From: Cryptomeria japonica
Taxonomy: Eukaryota; Streptophyta; Pinopsida; Cupressales; Cupressaceae
Assembly: GCF_030272615.1 (NCBI RefSeq)
Contig: NW_026729184.1
Location: 62,001 to 126,000 of the forward strand
Direction: 5' to 3'
Length of the DNA stretch: 64,000 nt
The translations under genes and the position numbers were made by a program. Positions 23,877 to 33,963 of this stretch are shown here, piece after piece. How positions within the stretch are numbered: position 1 is the stretch's first letter; the number at the start of each line of letters is the position of its first letter. Under the pieces are notes generated by a model that did no database searches, was not told where the DNA came from, and saw only the letters and a program-made list of their open reading frames with translations.

Positions 23877-25910
23877 ATGGCTGCTCTTTTTTTGTTACTT
23901 CTAATGTTTTTCATATTTTCAGTCCCCGCTTTTCCTCATTCTCTCAATCATCTCTCTCAACAACAACAACAACAACAATTGCTCTTGCGATTCAAAGCTG
24001 TCGTATCCAAAAACGGCAATGCTCTGCCCGACTGGATTCCCCTTCACCCATTCTGTAACTGGTCTGGTATTATTTGTCACTCGTCTCAATCTGTTCGTGC
24101 CGTCAATTTAACCCAAATGGGTTTAGATGGCATCATCTCTCCTGTACTGGGAAATCTCTCTTCTCTTCGAGCCCTAGATCTCTCCAGTAATTATCTCACT
24201 GGTATCATTCCTCCTCAACTCGGCCAACTCCCAAATCTATGGATACTCTTGCTGCATCAGAATCATTTGCAAGGAACCATTCCGCCCGCTCTCTCCGCTT
24301 GCCGCAGTTTGTATTATCTGGCACTCTCCTATAACCAACTGCATGGCAGCATTCCGCCTGAGCTGAGCTTTATCAGAAGTTTGAAGTACCTCTACTTGGG
24401 CGGCAACAATCTCACGGGTACCATTCCCCCCTCTTTGAAGAATCTGTCTGCCTTAGTTGTATTGGATTTGGCCAACAATGAGCTCTACGGCCACATTCCT
24501 CCTGAATTGGGCATGCTCAGTCACCTCCAGACTATTTACCTTTTTGGAAATAGTCTATCGGGCGCCATTCCCAGCACTTTTCACTCTGTCCGTGCCATCA
24601 ATTTATCCCAAATGGGTTTAGACGGCACCAATTCTCCCGTGCTCGGGAGTCTCTCCTCTCTTCGATCCCTTGATCTCTCCTTCAACAACCTCACTGGTAC
24701 TATTCCTCCTCAACTCGGCCAACTGCCAAATCTACAGATACTCCAGCTGGCCGGCAATCAATTACAAGGAATCATTCCGCCCGCTCTCTCCGCTTGCCGC
24801 AGTTTGTATCTTCTGTCACTCACCTTCGACCAACTGCATGGCAGCATTCCGCCTGAGCTGACTCTTCTAACAAGTTTGAAGTATCTCTACATGTGCGGTA
24901 ACAGTCTAACGGGTACCATTCCACCCTCTTTCAAGAATCTGTCTGCCTTAGTTCGATTGGATTTGGCCTTAAATAACTTATCGGGCAACATTCCACCTGA
25001 ATTGGGAATACTAACTGACTTAGAGTATCTTAGTTTATGGGGAAATCAGCTTAGTGGAAACATACCAAACTCCCTGGGAAATTGCTCCAGTCTCAAAGAA
25101 CTTTATTTAAATACAAACCAACTTGGTGGAACGGTTCCAATGGAACTAGGTAGGTTGAAGCTTCTCACCAAGATTTACCTACACACCAATCAACTCGTTA
25201 GTGACAGCAGTAACACATTGGCCTTGGCCTTTCTCAATGCTCTCACAAATTGCTCCCACTTGCAAGAAATAGATGTGAAAATCAATTATTTCACTGGTAT
25301 ATTGGCCCCGACCATAGGCCAGCTGTCTTCTAATCTCAATTACTTGGCTTTACCAGCCAACATGATAAGCGGAAGCATACCACAACAGATTGTAAATCTC
25401 GCAAACTTGACATACTTAGGTTTAGAAAATAATCTTTTGAGCGGCAATATTCCATCTGGAATTAATAGATTTCGTGAGTTGGAAGAATTGCATCTGAGTG
25501 GGAACAAATTAGAAGGAAGCATTCCAAGTGAGATAAGTCATATGCAACATCTCGGACTCTTAAATCTTAGTCACAACCAGTTATCTGGAAAAATACCTGA
25601 TTCACTTTGTAGCTCCCAGCAGTTAAGAAGTCTTCTACTTCAGCACAACAAGTTGTCAGGGGAGATCCCTGTTAGTTTGGAGGGATGTCAGAAGTTGGAG
25701 CTCCTTGACTTATCTTACAATAAACTAGGGGGAAAGATACCTGGTGAAGTCATTGCCAGCCTTAAAAACCTGCAGTTCTACCTTAATATTTCATGGAATT
25801 CTCTGGAAGGGCGGTTGCCGCAGGAGATGAGTAAAATTGTAATGGCTCTAGCCATAGATATATCTGGAAATAAACTTACATCGGTCATTCCAATTTCTCT
25901 CTCTCAATAA
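23877..25910 (+). CDS. Ectodomain frame of the LRR receptor kinase
   Basis: The ATG at 23877 is chosen because it opens directly onto a hydrophobic signal peptide (MAALFLLLLMFFIFSVPAF); the frame is open a few codons upstream but from TTG only. A short Gln run (CAA repeats, about 23958-23978) follows. Then comes the LRRNT pair motif (ALPDWIPLHPFCNWSGIIC), then LRRs with the plant consensus LxxLxLxxNxLxGxIPxxLG. Residues 72-236 and 237-401 are a tandem duplication (unit 495 bases), both beginning SVRA. The frame ends at TAA 25908-25910 right after IPISLSQ. Alone it would be a secreted LRR protein of 677 residues without membrane anchor. It has several N-glycosylation sites (NLT, NLS, NCS). Confidence 0.85.
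   Translation: MAALFLLLLMFFIFSVPAFPHSLNHLSQQQQQQQLLLRFKAVVSKNGNALPDWIPLHPFCNWSGIICHSSQSVRAVNLTQMGLDGIISPVLGNLSSLRALDLSSNYLTGIIPPQLGQLPNLWILLLHQNHLQGTIPPALSACRSLYYLALSYNQLHGSIPPELSFIRSLKYLYLGGNNLTGTIPPSLKNLSALVVLDLANNELYGHIPPELGMLSHLQTIYLFGNSLSGAIPSTFHSVRAINLSQMGLDGTNSPVLGSLSSLRSLDLSFNNLTGTIPPQLGQLPNLQILQLAGNQLQGIIPPALSACRSLYLLSLTFDQLHGSIPPELTLLTSLKYLYMCGNSLTGTIPPSFKNLSALVRLDLALNNLSGNIPPELGILTDLEYLSLWGNQLSGNIPNSLGNCSSLKELYLNTNQLGGTVPMELGRLKLLTKIYLHTNQLVSDSSNTLALAFLNALTNCSHLQEIDVKINYFTGILAPTIGQLSSNLNYLALPANMISGSIPQQIVNLANLTYLGLENNLLSGNIPSGINRFRELEELHLSGNKLEGSIPSEISHMQHLGLLNLSHNQLSGKIPDSLCSSQQLRSLLLQHNKLSGEIPVSLEGCQKLELLDLSYNKLGGKIPGEVIASLKNLQFYLNISWNSLEGRLPQEMSKIVMALAIDISGNKLTSVIPISLSQ
24090..25079 (+). 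repeat. In-frame tandem duplication in the LRR domain (2 x 495 bases)
   Basis: Unit 1 is 24090-24584, unit 2 starts at 24585 and extends to about 25079. Both begin SVRA(V/I)NL(T/S)QMGLDG and share, in the same register, SSLR.LDLS, PPQLGQLPNL, PPALSACRSLY, QLHGSIPPEL and the LTGTIPPS.KNLSALV block. Stretches of DNA such as ccgcttgccgcagtttgtat are identical in both. The spacing of 495 bases (165 codons, about seven LRRs) keeps the frame. It most likely arose by unequal crossing over inside the gene. Confidence 0.9.
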
Positions 25911-26764
25911 TTTGTCAGGGCAGATTCCAGAAGGAGGGTTGTTTCAAAATAGAACTGTTGTAACATTTTTAATGGGGAACCCTGGTCTATGTGGTCCAAA
26001 ACACTATTCATTGCCTCCATGCCCAAATCTGACCCAGGGAAAACATTCCCTTCTCAAAAAAGTTGTCTTATCAGTTGTTGGAACCATTGGATTTGTATTA
26101 TGCTGCTTCATTATAGTAATTTTATGGAGGCATAAACTTTCAAGGCAACTAGTCCGTTCCTCGAGCTTTATTTTTCAAGGAAACTATCCAAAATTTTCTT
26201 ATCAAGATCTGTTCATCGCAACATCTGGATTTGACGAGTCAAACTTGCTTGGAGTGGGTAACTTTGGATCTGTCTACAAAGGCATGTTGAGGGATGGTAG
26301 GATAATTGGCATCAAGAATCTTAATTTACAAAATGAAGAAGCTCTTAAGAGTTTTAAGAGAGAGTGCAAGATGTTGGGAAGAATTCGGCACCGTAACCTC
26401 ATCAGAATCATGAGTGCATTTTTCTACCCTGACTTGAAAGGTTTGGTTCTTGAATTTGCATGTAATGGAAGCTTGGAAAAACATTTGCACCCTGAGAGAG
26501 ATGGTGAAGGCTTTTGTAAATTGGGATTGAGTGAGTGTTTGAGCATTGCTGTTGATGTAGCACATGGCATGGAATATTTACATCATGATTGTCCTCTACA
26601 AATTGTGCACTGTGATTTAAAACCCAGCAATGTGCTCTTGGATGCCAACATGACAGCTCTTGTCACTGATTTTGGTATATCCCGTTTAACTTCTACAAAT
26701 TCCACTGATTCACTGAGTACAACAACATTTGCACTCAAAGGATCCATTGGCTATATTGCTCGAG
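25903..26764 (+). CDS. Membrane segment and kinase N-lobe to activation loop (exon 1 part, shifted frame)
   Basis: The frame enters at NNLSGQIPEGG, the last LRR, then GNPGLCG (cap after the LRRs), a membrane segment (VVLSVVGTIGFVLCCFIIVIL) and a basic stop-transfer (WRHKLSR). Kinase motifs: glycine loop GVGNFGSVYKG (from 26251), catalytic Lys in GIKNLN (26314-26316), the alpha-C Glu in FKREC, catalytic loop HCDLKPSN (HCD at 26608-26616, so a non-RD kinase, typical of immune receptors), and DFG (26668-26676). The exon ends within codon GAG at 26764, before gtaaca. Without that splice the frame would stop at 26793. It has no own start codon of credible context. Confidence 0.85.
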
Positions 26765-26850
26765 GTAACATTTTTGAATTATCTTTATATTAGCATTATC
26801 ATTTTCTTTATTAGCTTTTTTAAGAATTTAATGAACAAAATTCATTGCAG
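26765..26850 (+). other. Intron of the receptor kinase (86 bases, phase 1)
   Basis: The donor is G|gtaaca and the acceptor ttcattgcag|AG, with an AT-rich body and T-rich stretches. Splicing restores GSIGYIAREYGLGGNVSIYGDVYSYG, which is continuous with the kinase consensus from subdomain VIII to IX. An intron after the APE-motif region is the standard single intron of this receptor subfamily. Confidence 0.9.
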
Positions 26851-27281
26851 AGTATGGATTGGGTGGGAATGTTTCTATTTATGGAGATGTTTATAGTTAT
26901 GGAATTCTGATATTGGAGATGGTTACAAGGAGGAGACCAAGTGATGACATGTTTGTAGGAGACATGAGCTTGCACAAGTGGGTGAGATCAGCTTTTCCAA
27001 ACAGACTGGCAGAAATTGTTGATAGGGAGCTATTGAGTGATGTGAATGAAAACATGGAAGACAATAAATGTCTTCTTTCTTTCATTCATGTTGGTTTGCT
27101 GTGTAGTAGTGAATCATCAAGAGAGCGACCTTCCATGAGTGATGTAGCGAAAGCCTTGGTGAGCCTGAAGACATGTTTGATGGGAGCTGCAGCTGCTTCC
27201 AATTTAACATCTACCATATCAGAACTCCTGGAAAAATGCAATCCCACAGAAACATTGGCATCGGACAGCTCTACATTTTAG
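26851..27281 (+). CDS. Kinase C-lobe, exon 2
   Basis: It begins by completing the Glu of the APE motif (here ARE: Pro codon replaced by CGA at 26761-26763), then EYGLGG. The subdomain IX Asp is in GDVYSYGILILEM, followed by RRRPSDDMF and the typical LRR-XII stretch SLHKWVRSAFPNRLAEIVD, and the subdomain XI Arg in ERPSMSDVAKAL. The stop is TAG at 27279-27281. No further frameshift or stop is seen, so this exon is undamaged apart from the APE change. Confidence 0.85.
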
Positions 27282-28206
27282 ATGTTTATAACTTCCATCA
27301 AGAAGTTGAAGTCCATGTTTGATTGTTTCAAGATTGTCTTCCATAACAATCTAGTCTTCTTTCATGTCAAATCTCCCTTTAATTAAATTCTAGTTCTGTG
27401 AGCTTGTATATTGTTCTAATTTATGTGTTTTCGTTTCACCAGTTTGTGAAAGTATGATGTTGTCAATACATGCTTATTGAAACAATATAAAGTATTTTAA
27501 CATATTGTCCTATTTATAGGAGTTCCTCTCATAATGTACAAAAGCTTGTGAATATTCATGTGTCGCGAAGTTCAAAAACATGACAGGAATCTGGATGATA
27601 TATTTATGGCTAGAAAGGAGAAAGGAATAAGAATTCTAAGGTAAGTGAATTTTATTGAGTTTTTTGAATAATTTAGAATGCTCAAAACAGATACGTCGCG
27701 GAGCTACGTGTAGAATTCACTCAAAATTTAGATTGTAGTGTAATTCTCCTTTATCAGATGTAAGGGGAGGCCCTTGTTTTCATTTTTGACAGTCGTTTAT
27801 AAGAATGTGCAGAACTTAAAAAATCTTCTTTCGCTCCATTTGTTTTTCTTCAACCATTTCTGGCTATATAAATTACTATTACATTTTGATTTTCTGTAAA
27901 CAATCACTGGCCTCTTTATGTATAAAAATATCGTTCAGATTTGGACTATATAATTAATATAAATTTTAAGTTGAGCATAATTTAATTTAATTTAAAATAT
28001 AATTAATCAATTTAATTTTAATTAATTAAGGAAAGAGTTTTTTTTTCCTTTTTCATCAGTAAACTACAAATAAGAGGTCTGCTTCATGTACATTAATTCA
28101 AAATATTTTACAATGTTTTTCTCATTATAGTTTCATACAGATTTGTAATAGGCGGTTTTTACAACCTATGCCAAAAACAATATCTACATGCTCTTTGTCA
28201 TATAAA
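27282..28206. other. 3' flank of the receptor kinase, nothing further
   Basis: AT-rich, with no frame of note. The 3' UTR and poly(A) site of the kinase should lie in the first few hundred bases; aattaaa at 27381-27387 and aatataaa at 27484-27491 are possible variant signals but neither is canonical. The non-coding repeat copy 2 begins at 28207. Confidence 0.4.
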
Positions 28207-29638
28207 ATGGAGCATAATTACATTTTATGGATAAGGTATTTAAATCTTGAAGCCAATTGAGGCCCTCCATGAGGATGGGCCCTAGAATCCATTGGAGAAA
28301 CAAAACCCACTTCCCAACATCTAGATGGTGTCATGGTAAAGCAAAGTGGATGTTAATCAAAATGAGAGGGCATCACTCTGTGGAATATCTAGTGATATGA
28401 ATAATATAGAAATCCTATGGCAACTAAATGCCCAATTCTTCAACTATCATCTTTAAAATGCCCTCAGTCTCACCAAAAACTATTCTCAAATGAGTCATTT
28501 GCACAACACATTCTATGAGTCAAATGGCTCACCCAAATTTTCCAACAAGGCCAAGAACATGGATGAAATGTTCATGTTAACTTTGTGTCTATGGTGAGTC
28601 AATAAGAAAAACTCTCTGAACCCCTTTAATCACTTGAAGAATTAAGCCAATGCGGTATTTGAAGATGCTCTTCAGCCTCTTCTCCTTGAGTACTCCTAAG
28701 AAATTCATCTATCTACAAGTGCATGCCAATTAGATGGGCATGTTCATTTAAACAAACTCTAAATCTTCTTGGAAAATATATTCTACATGAGATACACAAA
28801 GGTAAGCACGTGCAACATTTATAACTATGTCAAGATATTTCAATAAATGTCATTCTCTTTAGCCTCTATCACACCTTGTTTTGATTTTCTAGTGATATGC
28901 CACATCTTGTCATCATTACCTTACATAAGAAATAGAAACATCATCTTACAGGTTTCATGAGAGTCAACCTCAACTTAGTGCCTACTTCGACTAAAATGTG
29001 AAGGATTCATGGAGTGTGGTGGATGCCACACATGAATTTATAGTAAGGAAGAAGTTTCATCCAAGCTACATAAAAGGGCATCTCTAACATTCCAAGGCAA
29101 ATTGGCATCCCAATATAATATGATAAACATTTTATATATTCTCAAAACATAAAACACGTCTAGAAGGACCTGAATATCTTAGTTTCATAAATCTATTTAT
29201 GGTTAAGATCTTCTTTTGTAGTGTAGCCCTAGAAAAAGCTCTAGCCATTGCCAACTAAATTTTGTTCCAACATAGTTGTGTTGGAAGAATATTCCTTTTT
29301 GCTTTGCACTCCATTGATCCATACCCCTTTGTGGCATAATATTTCCCATCATTAGTGAGATTTTCTTTTGCTTTTATGTTCCTTGCTAGAAGAAGTTCCT
29401 CATTTTCTATTTAATACATTGGCAACCCCCATGTGACATTGCGGTCCTCAAGACATTAGACAGACATGGTAAGAGTAGATATTACTACTTTCAACATGAT
29501 GATAAGTCAACCATTTCGATTTCCATGAGGTCATCTCACTAGATAATTTGGCAAGCGTCCCATAGTCGAGTTGATCTTAAGCCATTTGTTAAAGGGAAAT
29601 TCGAGGTATATAGTAGGAAGGGTGTCTAATTTTAATTG
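28207..29638. repeat. Non-coding interspersed repeat, copy 2
   Basis: It matches 1-1445 along its whole length, with scattered substitutions and an indel near 29350. Because copy 1 starts at the window edge, 28207 is only the edge of the visible match and not a proven end. No coding potential seen. It is followed within about 60 bases by LINE relics. Confidence 0.8.
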
Positions 29639-29699
29639 TAGTGTGAACTTATGTTTCTACTTGTTCCCTAGGGTCTTAGACATTGCAACACTTGCATTT

Positions 29700-30960
29700 A
29701 CCATTTTACGTAAACAAATAGATTAATCATCCCCAAAAATATTGACCCTAGCCTCTAGTCTTTTGGCCATCCCTCAAAGAATAATAGTTTACAAATTGTT
29801 GATGTGTCAAAGAAGTTAAATTTGAGGTAATTGAAATTCCTTCCAACTGCCCCAATTAAGTTACAACAAAACCATATCGTCTTAAAGCATCTACCAAAAT
29901 TATGAATAGAAAGTGGGATAATAATTGCAAAGTTCCATTGATAATAATTAAGAACCTTGGGTTTGTAACTATCATGAATTAGCAAGACAATCAATCTCTC
30001 TCAAATCCAAAAGATTTAAGGGATTTGAACAAGAATCTCCAATCCAATTTGTTGTTCTTGTTTATATCTAGTTTGACTTACATTACACTTGATCCATTTA
30101 ACAAGCTGAAGAGTGGATAGCTTCTTATTAAATTAGTACTCCATCTAAGATGCATTTCCTAAGAACAAGCCCAGTTTGCCCCTAAGTAATAATCTCAAGT
30201 AGAATTGTTTGTAGATAACTTTATATAGTTGTGGATAGTATCTTATATACTATGTTTCATGGAGATATTGATTAAAAATCTTCTTCTTCTTAGGAATAAA
30301 AGTTTCGAAGGTGTTATTCAGATCTTTAAATTGACTACTTTCTTGTGTGAGTCCTCAAGTGCTACCCAAATGTTGTACCTTGCAATATGCTAGCACTTAC
30401 AAAAAATGTTTCTAGGAAGCCATCAAGCTTGAGAGCCTTGTCTAGAAGCAGCTAGAGGACAACCTTTTGACTTCTTCTATGAAACATTGTTTCAAGAGTT
30501 TATCTTCACTCTTAGAAACCAACTTGGGGATTTTATTAGTAAAATGAGACATGGATTCACCTAAGGAGTCATCTATATTGTTTAACATTCCTTTTGAAAA
30601 AGAAGACTACGTGTTTATTAATGAGCTCCTTCTCTTCTAGTATCTCTCAATATATAAATTTATCTTACTAATTCTATTCACCATTTTCCTTTCTTTTGTA
30701 TAATGATGGAAAAACTTTGAGATTTTGTTCCTGCTTTTAAGCCAAACTTTCCTAACTTTTGGTGTCCAATATATCTCCTATTTTGGAAGAATCTCTAAAT
30801 AGAACCTTAATAGTCCCTTTTCTTCTAGGTAACTATCGTGGTCCATTCCAAATAGAAAAACACATTCATTCAAATAAAGCCTTTGAATATTGACAACGAG
30901 ATTGCAACCGGTTTTGACTAAGTATATACCTGGAGCATTATTAGTTCAAAATAGTTCATC
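29700..30960 (-). pseudogene. LINE ORF2 relic, part B (RT N-terminal region)
   Basis: On the minus strand, from about 30780 down, one reads KVWLKSRNKISKFFHHYTKE, then SHFTNKIPKLVSKSEDKLL, then EEVKRL and, after a frame change, ALKLDGFLETFF. These match in order the plant L1 ORF2 segments before and at the start of the RT domain (WLKEGDRNTKFFH, IPKLV..EDN, EEVK, APGPDGF). Several stops and frameshifts make it a relic. Outer limits are approximate. Confidence 0.6.
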
Positions 30961-31229
30961 TTTCTTTTGTAAGGAACTAAAATTGAAATGACATATTTTA
31001 TTAAATAGCTCTATGTTAGATTCACAACATTTACTTCTTAGCAAGGTATTGTATATTCTCTAATAGGTGGATATTCCAATCTACATCCAATTTTTCTCGA
31101 TAGTTCTTCCAAATTTGCTAGATAACTCCTTAATCCTTAAAAAGGGGTGAAAATGTTCAAGGGGAGGCTCAATAAACAAGTGGTCTTCCTAGATCCAAAT
31201 AGTATAACCATTACTCACCATCCATTTTT

Positions 31230-31640
31230 ATCACATTCGCAATAGTTGTCCAACCTTAGCATTTTTGTTCCAAATAGTAGATCCAACAAGGATATAAAAA
31301 TAAGATAATATACCCCAACCACCCTCATCTCTAATATACTTAACCTTCATGATATTTATCCAATTATTATTGTTCTTCAAAAAAAAATGTCTCATTTTGG
31401 CTATCAAGACCATATTTGTGTCTTTAATTTTGCATAATCCCAAACCTTAGAGTTGCTTAAGAAGGAAAACCTTATCCCAAGACACTAGTAAAATCCTTTG
31501 GTCTCTTTCAATTCCAAACCAATGGAAGTTCCTTTGAATCTATTTGACTTTATTAGCGAGGAATCTACTATGAATGTTATTTGGCTTTTCTAAATAAATG
31601 ATATTAATGTTTTAATGATCATCCATTGGGAATCCTTGAT
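31230..31640 (-). pseudogene. LINE ORF2 relic, part A (RT C-terminal region)
   Basis: The minus strand reads NFHWFGIERDQRILLVSWDKVF, LLKQL, GLGLCKIKDTNMVLIAKM, then WINIMKVKYI and STIWNKNAK. This matches the region just after the LINE RT domain (FLWGG...VSWDKLC.PK..GGLG...L...N.ALLAKW). In minus sense it lies upstream of part B although it belongs downstream in a LINE. So A and B come from two different insertions or from a rearranged one. Confidence 0.7.
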
Positions 31641-32439
31641 CCTCCATGATGTGGCATCCAAGTGTATTATAACATGTGATTAAATAGGCCAACCTAGGCC
31701 TTATTATAAGTAATTTAATGTAGAAGCAAAAGGATAATAGTGAAAATTTTGAATTAGGTTAATAAACTATTAGTGGGAACTAGATTCAAATGTATCACAA
31801 AGGATTGCACTAGGGATTACATACATAAAACGTAAGTATAATAGTAATTTCATTTAACAAATAAAGAAAAATGATACATATATTTTATATAAATATATAT
31901 ATGACCATAATAAATATACAAGTAAATGGATTTGTAAATTGAATCAATTATCATATATAAATATTGCAAATAATATACTAAATTAACATACTATTAAATA
32001 TAACTAAATAAATTTAAAACTGAAAACAAATAATGATTCTATGGCAAGCAAAATGAGTGGGATCACTTTCTCCTCCATTTACTCTAACACTCCCTAATTA
32101 ACAACAACTTTTTATTATTTTAGTATTCTTTGTTCAAAACTATAATCTCATTTGACATCTAAAATCGTTACTTCTACATTTTAATAAATATGTAAAATAC
32201 TTTTTTAAATAATATTATAAACCTTATCTGTATTGTATAAAAATACTAATTTAAAAACAATTAATAGGTGTACACCAAACAAAAGCAAAGTAAACAAATC
32301 CTTGATAACAAACATACCGACTCCCACAAAAGCTAAAACAGTATTATAGTCGTCTGGGATGTGGAAGATATGTAATGAGACGACTGGTGGGAAGGCGAAG
32401 GTATATAATTATTTGCTATTCTATGGAATTTCATTCACA
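31641..32439. other. AT-rich intergenic stretch, nothing identified
   Basis: Poly-A/T-rich sequence (about 31850-32020 and 32150-32260 especially) with no frame of note and no motif recognised. The short plus frame at 32359-32598 lies at the start of D repeat copy c and has no similarity to a known domain. Confidence 0.45.
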
Positions 32440-32870
32440 AGCGTAGAATTTCATGGCTGGACATTATTTTATAAAGAATTCTTCGAGCTTGCGGACAAAA
32501 CAAAGGCTTTATATCTCTGTTTTAATAGTTTCTTAATATTTCTTCAGTTTGTCTTCTACTCTCGCCAACTGCTTACCTTTAGCAGCGTAGACTTCTGACC
32601 ATTTCCCATGGTTGAGCAACATTTTAATAAGAATTCAAGGAGCCTGTGGACAAAACAAATGCTTTATATTTCTTTCTTATCTGTTTCTTAATATTTCTTT
32701 AGTTTGTCACTCATTCAATCACAGCCCATCAAGATGACCACCCATTTCTCAATAGGTTAGAAAATTGTGCATTGACAGAGACTAGATTTGAATGGCGAAC
32801 GCAGCAGGACATTTCATAGTCTATTTAAGTTTGCACTACAAAACTTTCGGATTGTCAAGTACGTTCAGTT
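32440..32870. repeat. D repeat, copy c (diverged), with internal direct repeat
   Basis: Shared blocks with copy a: agcgtagacttctgaccat (32582), cccatcaagatga (32726), gagactagatt..aatgg..cgcagcaggac (32778-32811) and actacaaaactttcgg (32835). It also holds an internal near-repeat: 32469-32556 and 32622-32708 share gaattc, a ggacaaaacaaa.gctttata block and the tttcttaatatttctt block, about 152 bases apart. No coding capacity seen. Confidence 0.65.
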
Positions 32871-32913
32871 CTTGGAAATGCCAAAATAATATAGTAATTA
32901 TAATAGGAAATTT

Positions 32914-32985
32914 GATATATATATATAGACATGTATATATATGATATATATGTATATACATGTATACATGTATATATGTATATGT

Positions 32986-33018
<33 letters not shown>

Positions 33019-33052
33019 TATATATGTATACATATATATATACATATATATA
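32914..33052. repeat. TA / TATG microsatellite
   Basis: About 140 bases of alternating ta with tatg and tac variants. It gives an artificial Tyr/Ile frame on the minus strand, which is not a gene. Confidence 0.95.
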
Positions 33053-33205
33053 ATTTTAAAAGATGTTTATCTTTCACATTATTTAATATGAATTATTTTT
33101 GTTAATTTGGATTTATTATTATATCAGATTTGAAAATCTATTTGAGTTAAATTAGATTTTTAGATTTTTAGAACAACATACTTACTCAATGGTATTACAA
33201 ATTAT

Positions 33206-33220
33206 TTCAAATTATTTCAA
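33206..33220. repeat. Left target-site duplication of the LINE
   Basis: TTCAAATTATTTCAA, repeated exactly at 36939-36953. The local sequence is itself a short tandem of attatttcaa, so some of the match could be by chance, but the two copies sit exactly where the LINE-like sequence begins and ends. Confidence 0.65.
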
Positions 33221-33317
33221 ATGATTAGAAAAGGGGTGAAAATTTATTCAAACACAAAAGTGATACAAACAGAGAGCCCAGATGAGAGTACTGGAGAACC
33301 CTATCAATATCCACTAG

Positions 33318-33776
33318 CTAATCTAGCATAAGAGCCATATCAGAAGGCAATTGCATCCTATCCATTATATTCCAACCCTGCATTTGATCCGAGACCCATT
33401 TGGCCAAACAATCTGCAACCCCATTCCACTCCCTGGGAACGTGTGTGAAAGTAACTGAATCTAGGGAGCAACAAAATTGAAGAATCTGACTGATAACTAA
33501 AGCCAAGTGCCAACTAACATCCCCATGCTCCTGCATGGTTAGCAAATTCACCACCACATAAGAATCAGACTCACAAATAATTTTGTGCCAACCAAGAGCA
33601 GAACAATGTTGAACAACATAAAAAATGGCAAGAGCCTTCCTTAAATTATTTGTATTAAATCCCTTATAGTTGGAGAAAATAAATTGAACATCCCCAGAAC
33701 TATCCTGCCCAACACCACCAATATCAACATTCCTAGGGTTCCCCAAAGATGAACCATCAGTGTTAACTTTTAACAC
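33318..33776 (-). pseudogene. LINE RNase H (RVT_3) domain
   Basis: An open frame of 152 codons starting at LKVNTDGSSLGNPRNVDIGG (first Asp in TDGS), with the acidic helix replaced (RKALAIFYVVQHC, where Glu is usual), ICESDSYVVVN (third acidic pair) and FTHVPREWNGVADCLAKW (final Asp). The domain trims RNA in the copy hybrid in plant L1 elements. It is the best-kept part of this LINE and is free of stops, yet belongs to a broken ORF2. Its end at 33318 is the natural stop. Confidence 0.85.
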
Positions 33777-33963
33777 ACCAAGAGGAGGGGGAGTCCACCG
33801 ACCCTTCTAATTAACCCACCATAATGGATGTCTGCACCTACCTCTTCCACCCTACCCACCAAACATCGGAGCACCCCCTTGAAGACGAAGAGTAAGACAA
33901 GTGCATATAGCAATATCAACGGGATCCACGTTGCTAGTCAAATCACACTTAACCACAACAGTC

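Larger units (their letters stand above)
23877..27281 (+). pseudogene. LRR receptor-like kinase (subfamily XII type, FLS2/EFR/Xa21-like), frame broken
   Basis: Structure: signal peptide, LRRNT, about 20 LRRs, membrane segment, kinase in two exons (intron 26765-26850). In this family such kinases sit in the plasma membrane, sense peptides or microbial patterns and signal in immunity; the ligand here is unknown. The ectodomain frame (23877-25910) and the kinase frame (from about 25903) differ by one phase. The break lies where the last LRR should lead into NNLSGQIPEGG. About eleven codons of the usual linking LRR (the LxYLNLSF part) appear lost, with a ctctctct run at the junction. The APE motif is changed to ARE. 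So the locus is probably a pseudogene, unless the break is an assembly error. Codon use and motifs are otherwise well preserved, so loss is recent. Confidence 0.85.

Noticed and set aside
25880-25930. An extra intron restoring the receptor frame
   Set aside because: The frame change needs only one or two bases, the sequence on both sides is coding, and no intron fits between SLSQ and NNLSG.
32836-33045. Tyr/Ile-rich minus-strand ORF
   Set aside because: It is a translation of the TA microsatellite.
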